Translations under genes and position numbers: made by a program
Notes under the pieces: model-generated
What the model was told of the DNA's origin: nothing
Databases searched by the model: none
The model's input: only the letters and a program-made list of their open reading frames with translations
Shown here: positions 11,832 to 23,493 of the stretch, one piece after another
How positions within the stretch are numbered: the stretch's first letter is position 1
Layout: each line of letters opens with the position of its first letter
Origin: Plutella xylostella
Lineage: Eukaryota; Arthropoda; Insecta; Lepidoptera; Plutellidae
Length of the DNA stretch: 64,000 nt
NCBI RefSeq assembly: GCF_932276165.1
Contig: NC_063992.1
Span: 258,001-322,000 of the forward strand
Direction: 5' to 3'

Positions 11832-14800
11832 GTTCACGTGGAGCTTGCGATTTAGAATGTATCTGTTTTATTACCATAGTGTAATGCGCCCCATAAACAT
11901 ATACAGTAATGTAGATTTTACTGTCCTACTGTTTATGACGCAAGTTTGGGAAATGCGGACATAATATGATTCCAACAGTCAGAACTATAATATTTTACTT
12001 GCGGTAGGAATGTTTAAAACTGAAAAAAGATTTCAGAGGTATTTTTTGTCTAAAACGTTCTGGTACGAAACATTATCAACATCATCATTAATATTAGTAA
12101 TTAGTAGGTATAAGTAATTTATTTTTTGGTCCGATCACATTATTAGGTGCTGCGCACAATCCTGCGAGGATTATTGTAGTATCCTTAAGCTTGTCTTTTT
12201 CTTATGTATTATTTACCTATAATTAAATAAATAAAAAATAAAAAAAATTATGTAGAGTAAATTACGTTATTCTAAATAACGTTCCTGAATTTTGAAAGTT
12301 TTCTTGCGGTCTATTACGCTTGGGGGGTTTCGAAGATGTTGTGTCTGAATAACAAAGTAAACATTGTAAAACAAGACATGAAAACAAACGTAAGCCTAGC
12401 TGTGTCACATTTATCTACCCCAAACCGAAAGCTTGCCACTATGAAACCAAAGATATTATGGATACTTAAACAGAAACAAAGGAAACTATTGCGCTGTTAT
12501 TAAAATATTTTTACGATTGGTCGCGAAGTATAAAGGAGTGGTGTGATAGGTCATTATTCGGAATGACCAGAAGACGTTAGTGCTCTCACATGTAACATCT
12601 GTCCAACCATCAGGACTTTGTGACTGGCACTGAACCAAATAAAGCCTCATAAATTAGTTTATGAAACATAAATTGAACGCTACAATAACGTGGAGGGATG
12701 AAGACGCGTATGCTTCATTAGGACAACAAAGCCGCTTGATATTCTGCGAACAGAGTCCGAGGGCGGGACATGTCGAGTTTAAACTGAAACCCCGGAGCCC
12801 TCCGACTCTACATCAATTGACCGAAGGGCGGGGGCTGCTCTCTACATTTATTGCACCAACTAATGCGACATATTGCGTGTCAAAATACTGTAATTTAAAA
12901 AAATACTACCAGGATGTCGTTTATGCACGCTTCAGAAATCGGGTATTGTTCTTGTTATGCTCAGAATTCTAAATGTGTTGTGAGGGTGCTACAGGATATT
13001 AGGAGAGGAATTCGTACCTTTGAATAAATAGACGGAGAATCTGTTGAGCCAGAGAGTCAAAATTGTGCAGAAATCAATATAAAATTCAATTTAAATGTAT
13101 AAATGTACATAAGTAACTACAAAGTTTTTTTAGGAAATACATAAACATAAATCTTGAGTGATACAAAACGACCCTTAAACGTAAGTCCATCGTCGACTAA
13201 ACGCAAAACACATTAAGAAGTAACACGATCCGTTCCAATAACATCCGCACACCTCCGCAAATCGTAATCCTCTTACAAAACATTTCCAATTTAAAAAGAA
13301 TTCCTTTCTTAGCCCTCCGCGGAGGGCGGCGCGGAGGATAAAGGAAGTCTGTCACACGCACAGATGTAGGTAAGGTTTTATTCGGGCCCTCGATTCTTTA
13401 CAGGTGGCCTCGTCCGTCGAGAGAGCATCTATTGAAACTCCACTCAGGCCGTGTTAGCTATCTATTTAGTATAAAAAGGGTCCAGAAATTCTCGAGATCC
13501 CTTTTTTATCCTCCAGTGGGGGGAACCACCCCCGCCCCGTCCGCTCCGCTGAACAACGCTGTCACATGTCTACCAACTTTATACGAAATACTTTTGTTAA
13601 AACTCGAAGCTGGTAGGAAATTGTCGCAAGAAAATGTAGCTATTTATGTGGTTTTGAGTCACAGAAAGTTTGCAAGAATGCAAACTTAGCGGGAGCTGAA
13701 TAATATCAAAATCCAAAAGGAGAGCAACCGCTTGAAAATCGAAATCGATTTAGCTCCTCGGATCAGTTATATGGAATCGCTTTACCTTCATGCAGAGAGT
13801 TATTACGAGGTATTTCCCCCTAACTCCCGCTCCTCCTCCAGTTCAAATATTTAAAGGGCCGAATTAGATTTGATCCGTTTGAAGCGAGCCGCAATCGCAT
13901 CACACGAGCGGTGGCCGCCGCCGCCGCCGCCCCGGGGCTCACTCTCGGCTCGCTTTATGTCACTAAAATCTAGTTATTCCAAGCAAATTCAATTGAAATG
14001 ACCCAAAGTAAACAGAATTTTGTAGCAATTCCTCAAAGTGGATTCTTCTACATGTTCAAATTCGTTTAGGTTTTGATGGAATGTTTGATGGTTCGATCAG
14101 ATAGTTCGTATGTTACGTACTCTTGGCATAGAGGTTTTATACGCTGTAATATTTCAGTAGAATTTGATTCTACTGATGACGTACAACTACTATTTCCAAA
14201 CTCCTACAGCAAATTTGTTCAGAATGATCACCCTTCCGGATTTACATATCGTTCTTCTGGATTTGCGACTCGACACACAATCGTCAGTGCGATGAAGACA
14301 TTAAAACAAACGCCGAGGCTATCGATCATGTCCCAGTCTCCCCGTAGCTTCCGGCCGCGGACTGCGGGCGACACGAGCAGCCGCGCAGTAAGCCACGCGG
14401 GCCGCGCGCCGCTGGGGATCGGTTAACCCGAGGACGACTCAGACTTTCCACAAAGAAAATAGCAATCAAAATTTGATTTACCGCCGCCCACGGCCGTACA
14501 TCAGCCGCCTGTAATCCGCGGAAAGAGACGACCCCAAATCTTAGGGGATCTACGCTGGCGTCGAATTGAAAATCCTAGTGGCGCGAGACCCGTTTAATAT
14601 TTATGAGAGTAAAAAAGTACGCGTCCTTCCATGAATAAATATGCGGCGGAATGTTTGGGCAACTCTTGCCCTAGAAACACTGAACGAAGTTAGAAAGACT
14701 TTTAGCGAGATGTGGTAGTTTTATATGTAGCATTTGTAGACATATCAACCATGGCTCCCTAAAGATGTAGATAGGTACCGTGGTACCACAGAAAGTAACT

Positions 14801-15339
14801 TTTCAAATATAGGGTCGGGAATGGGAAAGCGACTGATAAAATACCAGGCAGCTGTATGCAGCGGACGCAACCGAGATTGAATAATACCCATGTATATAAG
14901 TACTCACATATTTAATTTCATGACACTCTATTTACACATTTTCCTGCAAAAGGAAAATATCTTCCTTTCATACCATCAGCATTTGAATGCAAGTCTCGTA
15001 TATTCAAAGCTCCGCCCGCCCTACATCACCTCCGCCCCCGCGCCCGCCCGCACCCCGCTCTCCCTCGCATATATCTCATTGCAAAATATTATTCGCCCAC
15101 CGCCGTCGCTCAATATTCAGTGGCATATAAAACCGAATAGGACTTTTTGATCAGCGAGCCGGCGTTATTGATGCCCGCCGATGTGGCCTATGCATCCAAA
15201 ATGAGCGGATTATTCAAAATTTCATGTATGAGTGGCGGATAGCGTTCGCGGGAAATAGTCATCTTGATGGAAAGAGGATGGAAATAACAAGCCATAACCG
15301 TATCAACATACACCAACATAAACATATTATAGATGGTGG
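11832..15339. other. Intergenic, no gene recognised
   Basis: No exon series or RNA gene seen. Features are a poly-A/AT-rich stretch at 12200-12250 that may be an old retroelement tail, a CCG run at 13916-13931, and GC-rich patches at 13310-13340, 14340-14420 and 15010-15060. The frames at 12661, 13432, 14073 and 14890 show no family features and are probably chance. Confidence 0.5.
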
Positions 15340-15441
15340 TTAGTAATAATCTTGAAGTACACAGCGTAAAACGTAACTTAAACAACATAAATGCACAAAT
15401 AACGGTCTTATCGCTAAAAGCGATCTTTTGCAAACAACCGA
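15340..15441 (-). mobile_element. LINE/SINE 3'-tail fragment, antisense
   Basis: Read on the minus strand, this begins cggttgtttgcaaaagatcg and continues with cttttagcgataagaccg and atttgtgcat. The same order occurs on the plus strand at 28869-28920 inside the SEFIR-receptor gene. The shared block is therefore a dispersed family, probably the 3' untranslated end of a lepidopteran LINE. The far boundary is not clear. Confidence 0.5.
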
Positions 15442-16249
15442 ACCGATGCGTGTTTTACAACAGCAAGAGTAAAACATGTGAAAAGGGAATTTAGGTTTAT
15501 TTGAACCTACATAAAATAGATACCTACAATAACAAAGACATTCATTTTTACTCGTAATTTTACGAAAACAGTAATTTCCCAGTTAAATACAACGCAAAAG
15601 ATCAAAGTAAAGAGACCATTTTCGTACGACCGATCATGACACTACCCATCCCAATAATCTTCACATAACCATAATCGTCTTATATTTTATCTCCGCCGGC
15701 CAAACTTCGCAAAGTTCCAGCCAAATAAATTCGTGACAAGAAACAAAAGTATAATTGTGGGTCTCCCCTGCGCTTTGCATGGAGATCGATGGAGGGCGAG
15801 GGGCCGGTCCAGGGGTCACTTAAGCCGTTTCCGATAAGGCCCCTGCGTCGGGATGCGATGTACTATTGCACTCGCGAGACCGACGTGTGCTGGGCTACTC
15901 ACATGTTTGTTATCTTCACAAATCCTTGAAAAATCCAAGAGAACTTACTCGTTTCGAAAACACGTGTTTTATATCAATTTATATGTAAGTATGGGTTAAA
16001 AATTATAATGAACTTTCAGAACATTGGATTGTTTTTGTTGAACGTACTCAGACAGAGGCAATTAAAGCCAGACGAAATAGAGATTAAGCAATAGATTAGA
16101 ATATCGTTGAACAAGGTGGAAGCGTTTTAAGAAGCCTAGCGAGAGCGGTTGCTTCATTGAAGAGATTACCACTTATTTATATCTACGTATGCACGGCGAT
16201 TCATATTTTCCCAATCCATGTAGGGTATTTTAACATGACTCTACGAGTA
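15442..16249. other. Intergenic, nothing recognised
   Basis: Unremarkable AT-rich sequence with a short CpG-containing block near 15780-15890. No coding or repeat signal identified. Confidence 0.5.
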
Positions 16250-16476
16250 TCCTAACTAATATTATAAATGCGAAAGTAACTGTGTCTGTCTGTCTGTCTT
16301 TCTGTCTGTCTGTCTGTCTGTCTGTTACTCTTTCACGCCAAAACTACTGAACGGATTTGAATGAAATTTGGTATACATAGGGTCTAGACCCTGGAAAAGA
16401 ACATAGGCTACTTTTTATCCCGGAATTCCCACGGGAAAACTTTTTAAGAAGAAGCGGAGCGCGCGGGAACAGCTAG
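16250..16476 (+). mobile_element. Short non-autonomous Helitron
   Basis: The copy starts TCCTAACTAATATTATAAAT at 16250 and ends ...GGAACAGCTAG at 16476. It lies between an A on the left and a T on the right, as expected for Helitrons inserting at AT with 5'-TC and CTAG-3' ends. A palindromic ttcccacgggaa lies about 45 bases before the 3' end. Inside are a TCTG microsatellite and the conserved block acgccaaaactactgaacgg. This arrangement is the very common 'atgcgaaagt ... gtctgtctg ... ctagt' element of Lepidoptera. No Rep/helicase is encoded. Confidence 0.75.
16285..16324 (+). repeat. (TCTG)n microsatellite
   Basis: About nine TCTG units, one interrupted (tttctg), lie inside the Helitron. 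Such runs are a normal part of this element family. Confidence 0.8.
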
Positions 16477-19400
16477 TTTTTTATATATTAGTCGCTAAGT
16501 TGTGGTCTCGACACAAGCTTATCTGCGTGCCCTACTGCAGCACGCTCGCTGAATAATGCATCCGCCGCTGACCCTCCGCACAAATTATTTGTCTACGATG
16601 CATTATTGATGATGACGTATTATTTGTTGATGCCGCACGGCCTGTGACGGTATGCAAGGGCAGGAATATTCGGCTTTGGAATGGATTTTGGATACATTTA
16701 TAAGTAGTAATTCAAGTTAGTACATAATTTAATCTCGATCTCAGTCAGCCCCAGACTCCTCCAAGGAGAAGCGGGAAAGAAGATCTCACGTGTAAGCATG
16801 TAAATCTATCCTCTATGCATGATCTAATTCTCTTGCAAACAGCTCGTACTTTTCAAGGATGACAGAATGATCCGATTTATTTATTTATTATTTATTTAAA
16901 TACAAATTAGTAGACACAGCATAAACTCCATCACTGCATAAAAAATCATTAAAAAATAACGGTACCTATTCACCAAAATTTAGTTAGAACCAGCTTTAAC
17001 CCAGCGGTAACCCGATATTTGACAAATGCATAAGGTATTTCTTTAACAAGGCCGTTTAAAGTTTCAAATTTTATTAAAGGAAAAGGATAGTTCTAAATTC
17101 AGTTGAATCGTCAAACATTCTACGAACTCAACCTATCTATCTACCTATGTTCAAGAAATGGACTTGATGATTCGAAGGCTCTCTATCACCCTCGGCCCGG
17201 GGCCCGGAGGCTGGAGTGATGGCGGTCCAGCGAGAGCTCTCCACAGTGATGAATGAGCTGCTCACGACGCGAGGGTGTCACGCAAAAAATGGAATAAGGA
17301 AATTTACCTAATGGCCGCGATTCTTTATTCTTTATCCCCATTGTCCGCGCGACAATGCTGTAATGGCGGCATGACGTGCGGCGGCCCGGAGCGTTCTTTA
17401 TCTGATGTAAATGGAATTAGCGCGGCGGAGAGGGCGCGAGGAACTCTTATCTTCAAGTTTCCATTTATTTGTACCGCTTAATAAAGATTTTAGGGGATGA
17501 AATCGGTTGCCCAATTCTGGGACCTATTCTTAGCGACTTAAAGAAGTCGGGATGAAATATTTGGGGTGGCAGGTACTTAATAGGTAAGTAGTAAAGGCAT
17601 ACGTTTTGGAATTTTACCTATCATGCCATCCTAAACAACAAAAAATCTGATAGCAAGTTTCAAAATAATCTGATAAGAATTTGAACTACATATTATTATG
17701 TAGAGATGCACAAAGATCAGGAAAAACGGGATGGGGGAAAACTATCCACAGCAGAATTACCTATAAAGGCCATAATATAAAGATGATGCCGTGTATAATA
17801 CCTACTCTTAGATAAGATTTAGGGACAACATTGTCCCTAACTGTCCAGTTAGTGTTGATATTACAATTATTAGGTATTATTAAACCCATAGATATAGGAT
17901 TATTCATGCAAGGCACACTTTATAAAGTATGTTAAATATAATGTCTTACTTGTGTACTTCTGAATGTACCAGTAACTACCCATCTTACTATATACCTAAG
18001 CATAACACAGTATACTTTACCTATCTATTATTTTATTATAAATTAAAGAGCAAGAATTAACATTTTATAAGTTTATGAAACTCAGATGATTATTCTTTCA
18101 TCTGGCTGCATATGGAATGGATCTATACCCAACATAAAACAATAATGAATTTATTTAGAGTATGTTTGTATGTATTTTTAAAACTCTGTACTTATATTCA
18201 TTTTCTAATTAGATACCCATACAGATTTTATAAAAATTAATAATAGACTATAACTAAGTAGAAAATATGAAAGATCTGCTGGCAGTTTTTTTATGTGATA
18301 ATGATTTGATATTATGGTATGGATTAATTAATTTTATTTAAGTTAGCTTAGTGCATTTTACACGATAGAAGAAGAATTTAAATAATTTACTTACCTGAAA
18401 AAAACTACTTATTCTGAAATTAATGTCGTCCATGTTGGTTCCATGATAATTTCATTGAAGAAACACTTCAAAATCACTGCATCCAATTGAAACATTTTCC
18501 ACAATGTAATGACCGCCAGTTAGTATATTTTCGTTATATTAATTAAAATGAACAAGTATAGAGAAAGGGTGTGAATTCTGATGAGCAAGTATCCTGCAAC
18601 AGGTTCAGGAGGGTACTGAAGAGAAACCTTGTCCGGGGCACCCCGGAGCATCCACGGAGAGCTAGCCCCGACCAACTCCGGACGAATAAATTCTAAATTT
18701 CAACAATGCTGCTCTCCTATTGGCTACTATTCCCCATACCCCTTTGCGCGTGTGCTAAAAAATGAAAGGGTTAAACAACTCACCCTTTTTTAGATGGCAC
18801 CCTATGTTTTGCATCTCTTTCCTTCAGTGTTTTAGAAGAATCTTGAAGGGGGAATCTGCAAGTTTAAAAATTACATGAAAATACTTTCGTTATAGTTTTA
18901 TTAGGGTAACAGTTTCAGGATAAATATGAAACATCTCAATAATAACATAAAAGTTCATTACTTACCAGTAAGTATCTTAGGCATAAAGTGTATTATTGTG
19001 CAGTGTGTTTAGCAAAATGTTAATAATGGGTTTGTAAAAATAGTTATAATAATATTATGTAGCCCCTGTAAAATTGTAAAAAGGAAGGGGTAAAACTTTT
19101 TTAGAGGGTGAGTGACAAAAAATTATGTCAAGAAAAAGTTCCCGCTGCAACTTTATAAAAAAATACGTTTCGTTATAGGGTGTTTATTTTCAATATTTCG
19201 ACCGCTTTTAAAGATTAGTCATCGCGTATAATATCTCGGTATTTTTATTTTTTTTAATTACGACTAAATGATTTGTGTTTTAATTTTGAACGTAGAGACT
19301 TATTTTGCATATACAAAGCCAGCCAAATTTTTAACTTCTTTCTTATATGGGCACAAAGTTTACGTGCATAGGAACGTATAAATAATGTAAACGTCATACC

Positions 19401-19639
19401 ATTCCAACGATGGCAGAACGCTCGTCAAGTAACCAGATTGTTGGATTTTGAAACGCTATCTCAACTTAATAAATGCCAAACGTTGGCTACTTATGTCATG
19501 TTAAATTTGTATTCTGTCTGTAGTCTAGTCTGTGCTCGAATCACAAATGTCAAAAAGTCGGTCATTGGACTGAATCTTCTAATTTAATTTATTATTTAAT
19601 TCAGGAGTATTACACAAATTACTGGAACAATTACAGAAA
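16477..19639. other. Intergenic, no gene recognised; upstream region of TMEM147
   Basis: The sequence is mostly AT-rich. A GC/CpG block at 17180-17450 carries a 68-codon frame without family features. A LINE tail lies at 18345-18375. The last 150 bases should contain the TMEM147 promoter and 5' leader, but I see no TATA box or initiator I would defend. Confidence 0.5.
18345..18375 (+). mobile_element. Orphan 3' end of a LINE family
   Basis: The stretch reading ttagcttagtgcattttaca then cgatagaagaag matches, on the opposite strand, the 3' end of the LINE fragment at 56309-57090. Only about 30 bases are present, so this is either an extremely 5'-truncated insertion or a remnant. The final gaagaag marks the tail. 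Flanking aattt-like words on both sides could be a short target duplication, but they are AT-rich and weak. Confidence 0.5.
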
Positions 19640-22172
19640 ATGACTCTTTATCACTTTGGAAATTGCCTTGCGCTAGTTTATGCGCCCTATCATATGGCCT
19701 ATAAGTATTCTGGAATGTAAGTTCTATGTCTAGGTTATGTTCCCAATATTTATATTGAAATTTATCGTAAACTAATGAGATTGCGACTGTTTCAGATCAG
19801 AATATGGGTCGTTCTCCAAGTGCGTGCACGCCGGAGGGCTGTACATTTTCACTCAGTTGTGTAAAATGCTGCTGCTGGCTACATTCTTTCCGGACTCAGA
19901 CAGTAGCAATTTAGAAGGCGAATATGATGTTTTACTGGTAAAGATGGATTTAATATGATGCACTTCAGGTTTCAGCCCGAATTTGTTAATATAAATCAAA
20001 AAATTTCACATGCCGAGAAATCAGAGACAATAAAATATCTGTTGTGGCTGGTTTACCAATGGCACTGGCACGTTTATTCGAGTCTCCGAGTCTGTTATAA
20101 CCTGATGTAGTTCATATTTTAAACTATGCCTTTCACATTCATCACCATATACCTACTGAACAGTAATTTGTAAGTACTCTCCCTGCAAGGCAAAGTTACA
20201 GTTATAACATCAAAACCATAACATAAGTACATGTAAACTGAGAGGATGTTTAAGGTCAGCAGAGAGTTTTAATATTTCATCATATTTCAAATGTAAATTT
20301 CAGGAAATCCTGAAAGCAACAGTGGACTTTGCAGACTTACTGGGCTTGTACCTGGCGCTCAACTCAGTGCAAGGGAAAGGACATGCCAAGATTCTCACGG
20401 CTGCCATCGGCTGGGCCAGTGCTGAGGTATGTATGCTTCTATCATATAAACTTAGGATTAAAAAACTAATACAATACCTAAATTTATTGTGCTGACCAGA
20501 ATGTTTCTAGTCAAAATATGGAATTATCAATTTAATTGGTGAAATGTAAGAATGTTTTTTTTGGCTCCATCATGATTTTTATGTGGCATTGCATCAAATT
20601 AAAGTGATGGACATGCTTTAACTATTGACTTAAAAGGCCTTGGTTTAGTATCACATATTATGATTTGCTCATGTGAAAACCATTTACGGCTATACAAAGC
20701 TTGCAGGTTGTAGCTAGTTTTCTACAAGTGTGTCAACACATTAGTTTTTTATTGTAAACGAAATGGTGTAGAAGTTAGAGACCCTTTCTGGTGTGCCAAA
20801 GGTGCTGGGTTCGTAACCCGGCTGTGACAGATATTTATTTATGTAATTGCACTTTATCTGTTTAAAGAAATAATAAAATTTGTACTAGGGTCTTCGGTTG
20901 ATATGTAGGTATATTATTTATCTATGTATTTGTGTAGATATATCAGCTGTCCTATACCCATATTACAGGCTCTGCCTAGCTTGGGGTTGGGTGGCCATGT
21001 GTTAGATGTCCCCACCAAGTTTTTTTTTAATAAATGATTATCCCCACCTATTTATTTATATTTGTGTACATGCCGTGTTTCAGGTGCTGGTGACGCGCAG
21101 CATCATGCTGTGGGTGGGCGCGCGCGGCTCGGAGTTCGACTGGCGCTACGTGCAGGCGAGCGCGGCGTCGTCCGTGGCGCTGGCGCAGCACGCCGCCACC
21201 GCCGCGCTCGTGTGGCTGTGGAGCCGCAGCGACCTGCCGCGCGCGCATGCGCCCCTGGTGCTCGCGCTGCTCGCGCTCACTCCGTACAGGTGTGTGCACC
21301 ATGTGTCATGTTTACTAAGGTTTTAAAGGTGACTAATATAACTAGTGCACAAAAATCGTGTGGAAACCTGTGCGTCTTTTGAAACTATACAAGGCCAGAA
21401 CGCACCGATAGTGTGCTAGCACTAACCTAACCCAACCTCTGCGTACTAGCCTTGTATACTTTCAAAAGACGGCAAACTTGCATATCTAGATTTGGCCTAT
21501 CTAGGTAATCTGTGAACCTACCAATGGGCAGTGGACCAGCGTGGTGGGAAATGGTCCAAGCTTAGGAAGGCAGTTTAGACCTTGGGAATATGCACAAAGG
21601 TTCCATTCGAGAGAGCCAGTTGCAGGTACTTACACCCTCAATGAGAATAGAATGGATAGTTCACTGGCCAAGTTATATGTAGGTACTTGTAGAATTAATT
21701 TTATTGCCGGATCGCCGGCCACATTTTTTGAGCCAGTTGAGTTTTCGTATTAATCAATAGATGGCACACAAATAGGTACTAAACTCAGAATAAAGAACTC
21801 TATTGTGTAAAGTTTTAAAGAAGGTATACTACTGATAGGTAGTTAAAATTTACATTTCATTAGATTAACTGCTCGTTCGTTATCTCGTGACAAGTGGGTT
21901 AAATAGATTAACATTTGGTTTTGTGGGATGTATGTAATAGCATAAGTTGTTTTCTTAAAATAAAGATTTATTCTATTCTAAAAAAAATAAAAGATATTGT
22001 TTACAATAACCTCCATGATCTCCCTTCCAGACCGCTGCTGGAGGAGGCGGTGTCGTCGCTGCTGTCGCTGGGCGCGTGGGCGGCGCTGGGACTGCGGGCC
22101 TCGCTGGCGGCGGGCGCGGGGCTCGCGGCGCTCGGCATGTACGCCGTGCTGGCCCAGCAGATCGGGATGTAG
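19640..22172 (+). CDS. TMEM147: Transmembrane protein 147 (five exons)
   Basis: Exons are 19640-19716, 19796-19937, 20304-20426, 21084-21289 and 22031-22172. All introns are GT-AG and phases agree, giving 229 residues; the human protein has 224. The start MTLYHFGNC, then YKYSG, FSKCVHAG, QLCKMLLLATFFP, GWASAE and RSIMLWVGARGSEFDWRYVQ match the TMEM147 family along its length. The protein is hydrophobic throughout, consistent with the family's seven membrane spans in the endoplasmic reticulum. TMEM147 forms the BOS complex with nicalin and NOMO behind the Sec61 translocon and helps insert multi-pass proteins. Exons 4 and 5 are extremely GC-rich (Ala/Leu/Arg codons ending in G/C), while exons 1-3 are closer to background. 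Exon order and start are strongly supported; transcript ends are not. Confidence 0.95.
20764..21005 (+). mobile_element. tRNA-derived SINE
   Basis: The head reads ggtgtagaagttagagacc (box A-like), then gctgggttcgtaacccgg (box B-like) and cagatatttattta. The body contains gatatatcagctgt and cccatattacaggctctgcc, and ends with agcttggggttgggtggcc. The same order recurs at 25448, 27147, 29318 and 60217, so this is one SINE family. It lies in TMEM147 intron 3 and ends about 80 bases before exon 4. Confidence 0.7.
21371..21474. repeat. Inverted repeat / hairpin in TMEM147 intron 4
   Basis: The left arm contains gtcttttgaaactatacaag; the right arm at 21449-21471 is its near-perfect reverse complement (cttgtatactttcaaaagac). 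The loop is about 55 bases. It resembles a very short MITE or a foldback, and no target duplication is clear. Confidence 0.65.
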
Positions 22173-22188
22173 TCTGACCGTAGTCTTA

Positions 22189-22339
22189 GGACCGGTGTTT
22201 TGATTCGTACTCAACCATTAGTAAAGTCATGTGCCAAGCATGATGGTTAGTAAAGTCATGTGCACACATTTTGTTGGTTTTTAACTAATGGGTGCGCTTT
22301 TTGACCAAAGGATAAGTCTACGGATCAAAAAACTGGCCC
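22189..22339. mobile_element. MITE (TTA target, ggatcaaaaaactggccc ends) in the TMEM147 3' UTR, diverged
   Basis: The right end reads ggatcaaaaaactggccc and the left end, degraded, ggaccggtgttttgattcg. A TTA precedes the left end. Middle words such as accattagt, catgtgccaagcatg, actaatgg and tttttgaccaa match the cleaner copy at 33563-33706. It starts 17 bases after the TMEM147 stop codon and upstream of the poly(A) signal, so it should be transcribed as 3' UTR. A short internal duplication (ttagtaaagtcatgtgc) is also present. Confidence 0.6.
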
Positions 22340-22751
22340 GGCGAAACCAGTTGCCGGTACGTGCAAAATGTATGCAGCTGGTGGGGCCGCTATGGTGAAA
22401 TATATGCCCTATATAGGTTCCAAGCACACAGGCCACTCGCCACAGCCACTAAATGCCGCGTCACAGCCAGCATATTTACCGTAACACGTTGACGCCGGTG
22501 GATGGCCGCCACCCGTTAGCCCGTTACAGATGTGTATGGACACTATGGATAATATCTCAGTGGTGGCGTAGAATAGAATAGAATATCATTTTATTGCACG
22601 TTAAATAATTTTGTCCATTGTCATAATACGTATTCACGTGGCGTGTGGCCCATGTGTGTAGGTACACTTACGTTATGTGTGTTTTATACATTGTTATGTG
22701 TAAATGACGTGGTATTATGTGGTGTGTTGATAATTTATGTTTTTAATTTAC

Positions 22752-22757
22752 AATAAA
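22752..22757 (+). terminator. Poly(A) signal AATAAA, probable TMEM147 3' end
   Basis: A canonical AATAAA followed by gtttattgtgtat (GU-rich) lies 580 bases after the TMEM147 stop codon and before the next gene begins at 23494. No better candidate lies between. Confidence 0.55.
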
Positions 22758-23493
22758 GTTTATTGTGTATACTTGATTTGGTAGAATGGAAAGTTATTTT
22801 TTATTTACCCTATTAATCTTAGGCGGACCCTAAACCTACAATAATATTGTGCAATATATTTATTGTAGAAAAAATGATGTTAGCGCCATCTTCAATATTA
22901 ACCCTAGATAATTAAGTATATTTTTTTCAATATTACGCAATATAATTTATCGTCTAGGGGGCGCCTAAATATTGCGACAACACATTCACACGCAGATTTG
23001 TCGGCGTACTTGTCGCCAGCGACAAATCCGGCGGATTGGCGCGCCCGTGAATGGAAGCTTTTAGGTTTATAGAAACTGATGAGATTTATGAGTAAGGTGT
23101 AAAGCAATCATGTATTGGTTTTGAGTGAGATGATTTGGACTGGCGTCAATAAAAGTATAAATAAATAAATAAAAGAATAGTATCATTACGATCTTTTCTT
23201 GTGAGCAACATCCTCTTAAATTTTTGAACGCAGCTTTGATCCACAGAATGTTTATCCTACCTGTCATCCTTTACCTAGCTGTCAAGTGTCAACCTGTTAC
23301 ACAGAGTAGTTCATTATTTATGTCGCCAGATTGGTCGTCGTGTTGTTTTTCCCGTTTTTATAAGTTATTTCTTTTTGGTTTTAAGATAATTAAGTTAATA
23401 AGGTAATGTGCGGGTTATAACTGCTTGTGCAGTGATGGACGGCTGGGCCTAACGGCTGCACATTTTACTTTATAGGCAATATAATTGGGCATA

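Noticed and set aside
12110..12250. Possible retroelement 3' tail ending in poly(A)
   Set aside because: Only an AT-rich run after attaaataaataaaaaataa is visible, with no coding or family words shared with the other elements in the window.
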